Assembly: GCA_027346125.1 (NCBI GenBank) | Contig: DAIEST010000267.1 | Location: 1-13,595, forward strand | DNA from: Leptospirillum sp. | GTDB taxonomy: Bacteria; Nitrospirota; Leptospirillia; Leptospirillales; Leptospirillaceae | Direction: 5' to 3' | DNA length: 13,595 nucleotides | In this document: positions 12,406 through 13,595 of the stretch, in pieces | Numbering within the stretch: the stretch's first letter is position 1 | How the letters are laid out: the number at the start of each line of letters is the position of its first letter | Program-made: the position numbers and the translations under genes | The notes under the pieces: model-generated | Database searches by the model: none | What the model was told of the DNA's origin: nothing | Seen by the model: only the letters and a program-made list of their open reading frames with translations

Positions 12406-13209
12406 CTAGGCAATGACCGAGATATCGTTGACGGTTCTCCGGGTCAATTCATTCAGGGTCTTGAGAGCCTTCAGATGTGTTTCGAAGGATCTCATCGCCT
12501 CCACCATCCGCACCATTTCGAACGTCCCGTTCACATTGGATCCTTCATATCCCCCATCCAGAATTCTGGGAGACGGGACCGGTTTCAGCCGACCTTCGGG
12601 AACAAAGAGTCCATCTCCAAACTTGGACAGTCCTTTGAGTCCGTTTTCCGGAGTTACGAGCCCTATACGACCCACTTGACTGGCACCTTTGAAAATGACC
12701 CCGTCTTCCTGAACCCTGATCGCCCCTGGAGAAGCCTGGCGGATCCGGATTTTCTTCCCCTGGTCGTCCAGAACGGAATATCCTTCGTGGGTGACAAGCT
12801 GCCCTCCCTGATCCAGGGTGAATCGTCCGTTCCGGCTGAGAAAGATTCCGCGGGGGGTCTGGATCCGGAAAAAACCCTCCCCGTTGACCGCCATGTCCAA
12901 AGGGTTTCCCGTCGCCCGGAAGCTTCCCTGAGCGTATCTGACATGGATCTCGTCGACCCCGGAGTGGGGTACGTCTTGTCCGGCCATCCCCCATGGTTTC
13001 GGAAACTCTCCCCAGGGCGTCAGATTGTACCCGGGACGATCCGGCGGGGATTTATGCAACCATTCGTGGTGGGGAAGATAAGTCCTGAAGGTCACCCGAT
13101 CCTTCTTGAAGCCGGGCGTATTGACATTCGCAAGATTGTTCGTCAGCACATCCACCAGTTGTTCCTGGGACTGTGCCCCTGACACCAATGCAAATTCAGC
13201 CTGACGCAT
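12406..13209 (-). CDS. flgF: Proximal rod protein FlgF
   Basis: FlgF is a rod protein related to FlgG. The protein is 267 residues from the ATG at 13209. That start has GGGAGG 6 nt upstream and lies about 27 nt after the expected start of transcription from the sigma-54 promoter at 13247-13262. A GTG at 13263 in the same frame falls inside that promoter and is rejected. The N-terminal rod motif is LTNNLANVNTPGFKKDRVTF (about residues 27-46). The mid motif GSFRATGNPLDMAVNGEGFF and the C-terminal GGYEGSNVNGTFEMVRMVEA then RSFETH agree with FlgF/FlgG family architecture. It is called FlgF rather than FlgG because a clear FlgG follows and because its middle is divergent, with a Pro/Trp-rich insertion at about residues 48-75. 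Confidence 0.92.
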   Translation of the reverse strand: MRQAEFALVSGAQSQEQLVDVLTNNLANVNTPGFKKDRVTFRTYLPHHEWLHKSPPDRPGYNLTPWGEFPKPWGMAGQDVPHSGVDEIHVRYAQGSFRATGNPLDMAVNGEGFFRIQTPRGIFLSRNGRFTLDQGGQLVTHEGYSVLDDQGKKIRIRQASPGAIRVQEDGVIFKGASQVGRIGLVTPENGLKGLSKFGDGLFVPEGRLKPVPSPRILDGGYEGSNVNGTFEMVRMVEAMRSFETHLKALKTLNELTRRTVNDISVIA

Positions 13210-13246
13210 TCCGATCCTCCCTGTTGAAATTTCCTCAACCCGGTTC

Positions 13247-13262
13247 AGCAATGCGTGTGCCA
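13247..13262 (-). promoter_or_regulatory. Sigma-54 (RpoN) promoter of the flgF operon
   Basis: TGGCAC-ACGCA-TTGCT matches the sigma-54 consensus TGGCAC-N5-TTGCW, with exactly 10 bp between the GG and GC doublets. The predicted transcription start is near 13236, giving a short leader that contains the flgF ribosome site. A sigma-54 activator of the FlrC/FleQ type is expected to act from upstream. Confidence 0.85.
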
Positions 13263-13263
13263 C

Positions 13264-13303
13264 ATTCGAAAAAATTTAAATTTTTATTAAATAAAAAGTA
13301 GTT
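13264..13303. promoter_or_regulatory. AT-rich palindromic patch upstream of the sigma-54 promoter
   Basis: About 40 bp of almost pure A and T lie immediately upstream of the -24 element, in otherwise GC-rich DNA. It holds a perfect 16-bp palindrome, AAAAATTTAAATTTTT (13270-13285), and adjoining arms TTTTTATT-A-AATAAAAA (13281-13297). Such a patch could aid DNA bending (for example by IHF) or give an RNA polymerase alpha contact. The function is inferred. Confidence 0.5.
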
Positions 13304-13342
13304 AGAAAATAACGGAATCGATTTCAGGAGAGGACCCGGATC

Positions 13343-13369
13343 TTTTTTCCCATTTTTTCCCGGAAAAAA
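13343..13369. repeat. Tandem A-tract repeat, candidate enhancer site
   Basis: TTTTTTCCC occurs twice with a 10-bp period (13343-13351 and 13353-13361), and the second copy is the left part of an inverted repeat, TTTTTTCC-C-GGAAAAAA (13353-13369). It lies about 105-135 bp upstream of the predicted flgF transcription start, the distance at which sigma-54 activators usually bind. It could also simply be a bent A-tract. Confidence 0.35.
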
Positions 13370-13595
13370 ATTCCCCAACTGAACGGAACACCCTTGAATG
13401 TCATTAAATTGACGTCTCTATGGGCTCACTTGAAAGAGGGGAGCAGGGCTGATGCAAAGGAGTGCCGACGGATGACGGAGGAATCTCCGGATTCGACCCG
13501 AAAATGCGCCGAGGGGGAAAGGGATCTCCCACCCGGGTCACATTATCCGGACAGGAGAAGCGTCTGCAAATATCCTGGTTAAGGATGAGAAGTGC

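Larger units (their letters stand above)
13263..13595. other. Upstream region with no supported gene
   Basis: These 333 bases contain the AT-rich patch, A-tract repeats, part of the promoter, and a small hairpin CGGAG-GAAT-CTCCG at 13476-13489. A minus-strand frame is open from the right edge to a TAA at 13406-13404 (63 codons), and a plus-strand frame of 62 codons starts at 13394. Neither shows a ribosome site or recognisable motif, so neither is called. Confidence 0.5.

Noticed and set aside
13409..13438. Possible sigma-70 promoter on the plus strand starting with TTGACG
   Set aside because: No acceptable -10 element at the right distance and no gene to drive.
13394..13582. 62-codon plus-strand frame in the right-hand intergenic region
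   Set aside because: TTG start without a ribosome site and no recognisable features.
13404..13595. Minus-strand frame open from the right edge for 63 codons
   Set aside because: Could be the tail of an upstream gene, but it is Pro/Ser-rich, unrecognised, and cannot be told from chance.
1..13595. Mobile elements, CRISPR arrays, tRNA or rRNA genes
   Set aside because: No transposase or integrase, spaced direct repeats or RNA gene sequence was seen; all coding content is flagellar.

Overview
The window is a dense flagellar gene cluster. All 17 genes I can support lie on the minus strand, so transcription runs from right (about 13.2 kb) to left (about 0.1 kb). DNA is GC-rich, except for an AT-rich patch upstream of the first gene. 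Two flagellins, a P/L-ring set (flgA, flgH, flgI), csrA-fliW next to a flagellin gene, and both sigma-54 and sigma-28 type promoters point to a Gram-negative, flagellated bacterium outside the enteric group. Gene order and protein style resemble Nitrospirota (Leptospirillum-like) or deltaproteobacterial clusters. The genus is an inference and was not tested.

Layout in transcription order. (1) 13263-13595: gene-poor upstream region with an AT-rich patch, tandem A-tract repeats and a textbook sigma-54 promoter at 13247-13262. (2) 13209-8863: rod and ring operon flgF-flgG-flgA-flgH-flgI-flgJ, with ATGA/GTGA stop-start overlaps at three junctions. (3) 8830-7967: first flagellin, only 32 nt after flgJ, with no promoter of its own that I can see. 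(4) 7911-4289: a sigma-28 promoter drives flgM (anti-sigma-28), flgN (hook-protein chaperone), flgK and flgL (hook-filament junction). (5) 4264-3546: csrA and fliW, the post-transcriptional flagellin control pair. csrA appears to start at a rare ATT codon. (6) 3548-2538: a second sigma-28 promoter, a structured leader of about 150 nt with a CsrA-type hairpin, and the second flagellin. (7) 2435-145: fliD (cap), fliS (flagellin chaperone) and a small FliT-like gene. (8) 1-144: no gene supported, but a hairpin with a T-run reads as a terminator for rightward transcription entering from the left.

The genes form a staged assembly programme. Sigma-54 would switch on the distal rod and L/P rings, and sigma-28, held by FlgM until the hook is finished, would switch on junction proteins, cap and filament. 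FlgN, FliS and the FliT-like protein keep export substrates soluble. CsrA and FliW are placed to set flagellin translation according to free flagellin level, as in the known Bacillus subtilis hag circuit. The strongest points for a second look are the ATT start of csrA inside a small hairpin, and the CsrA-type leader on only one of the two flagellin genes.
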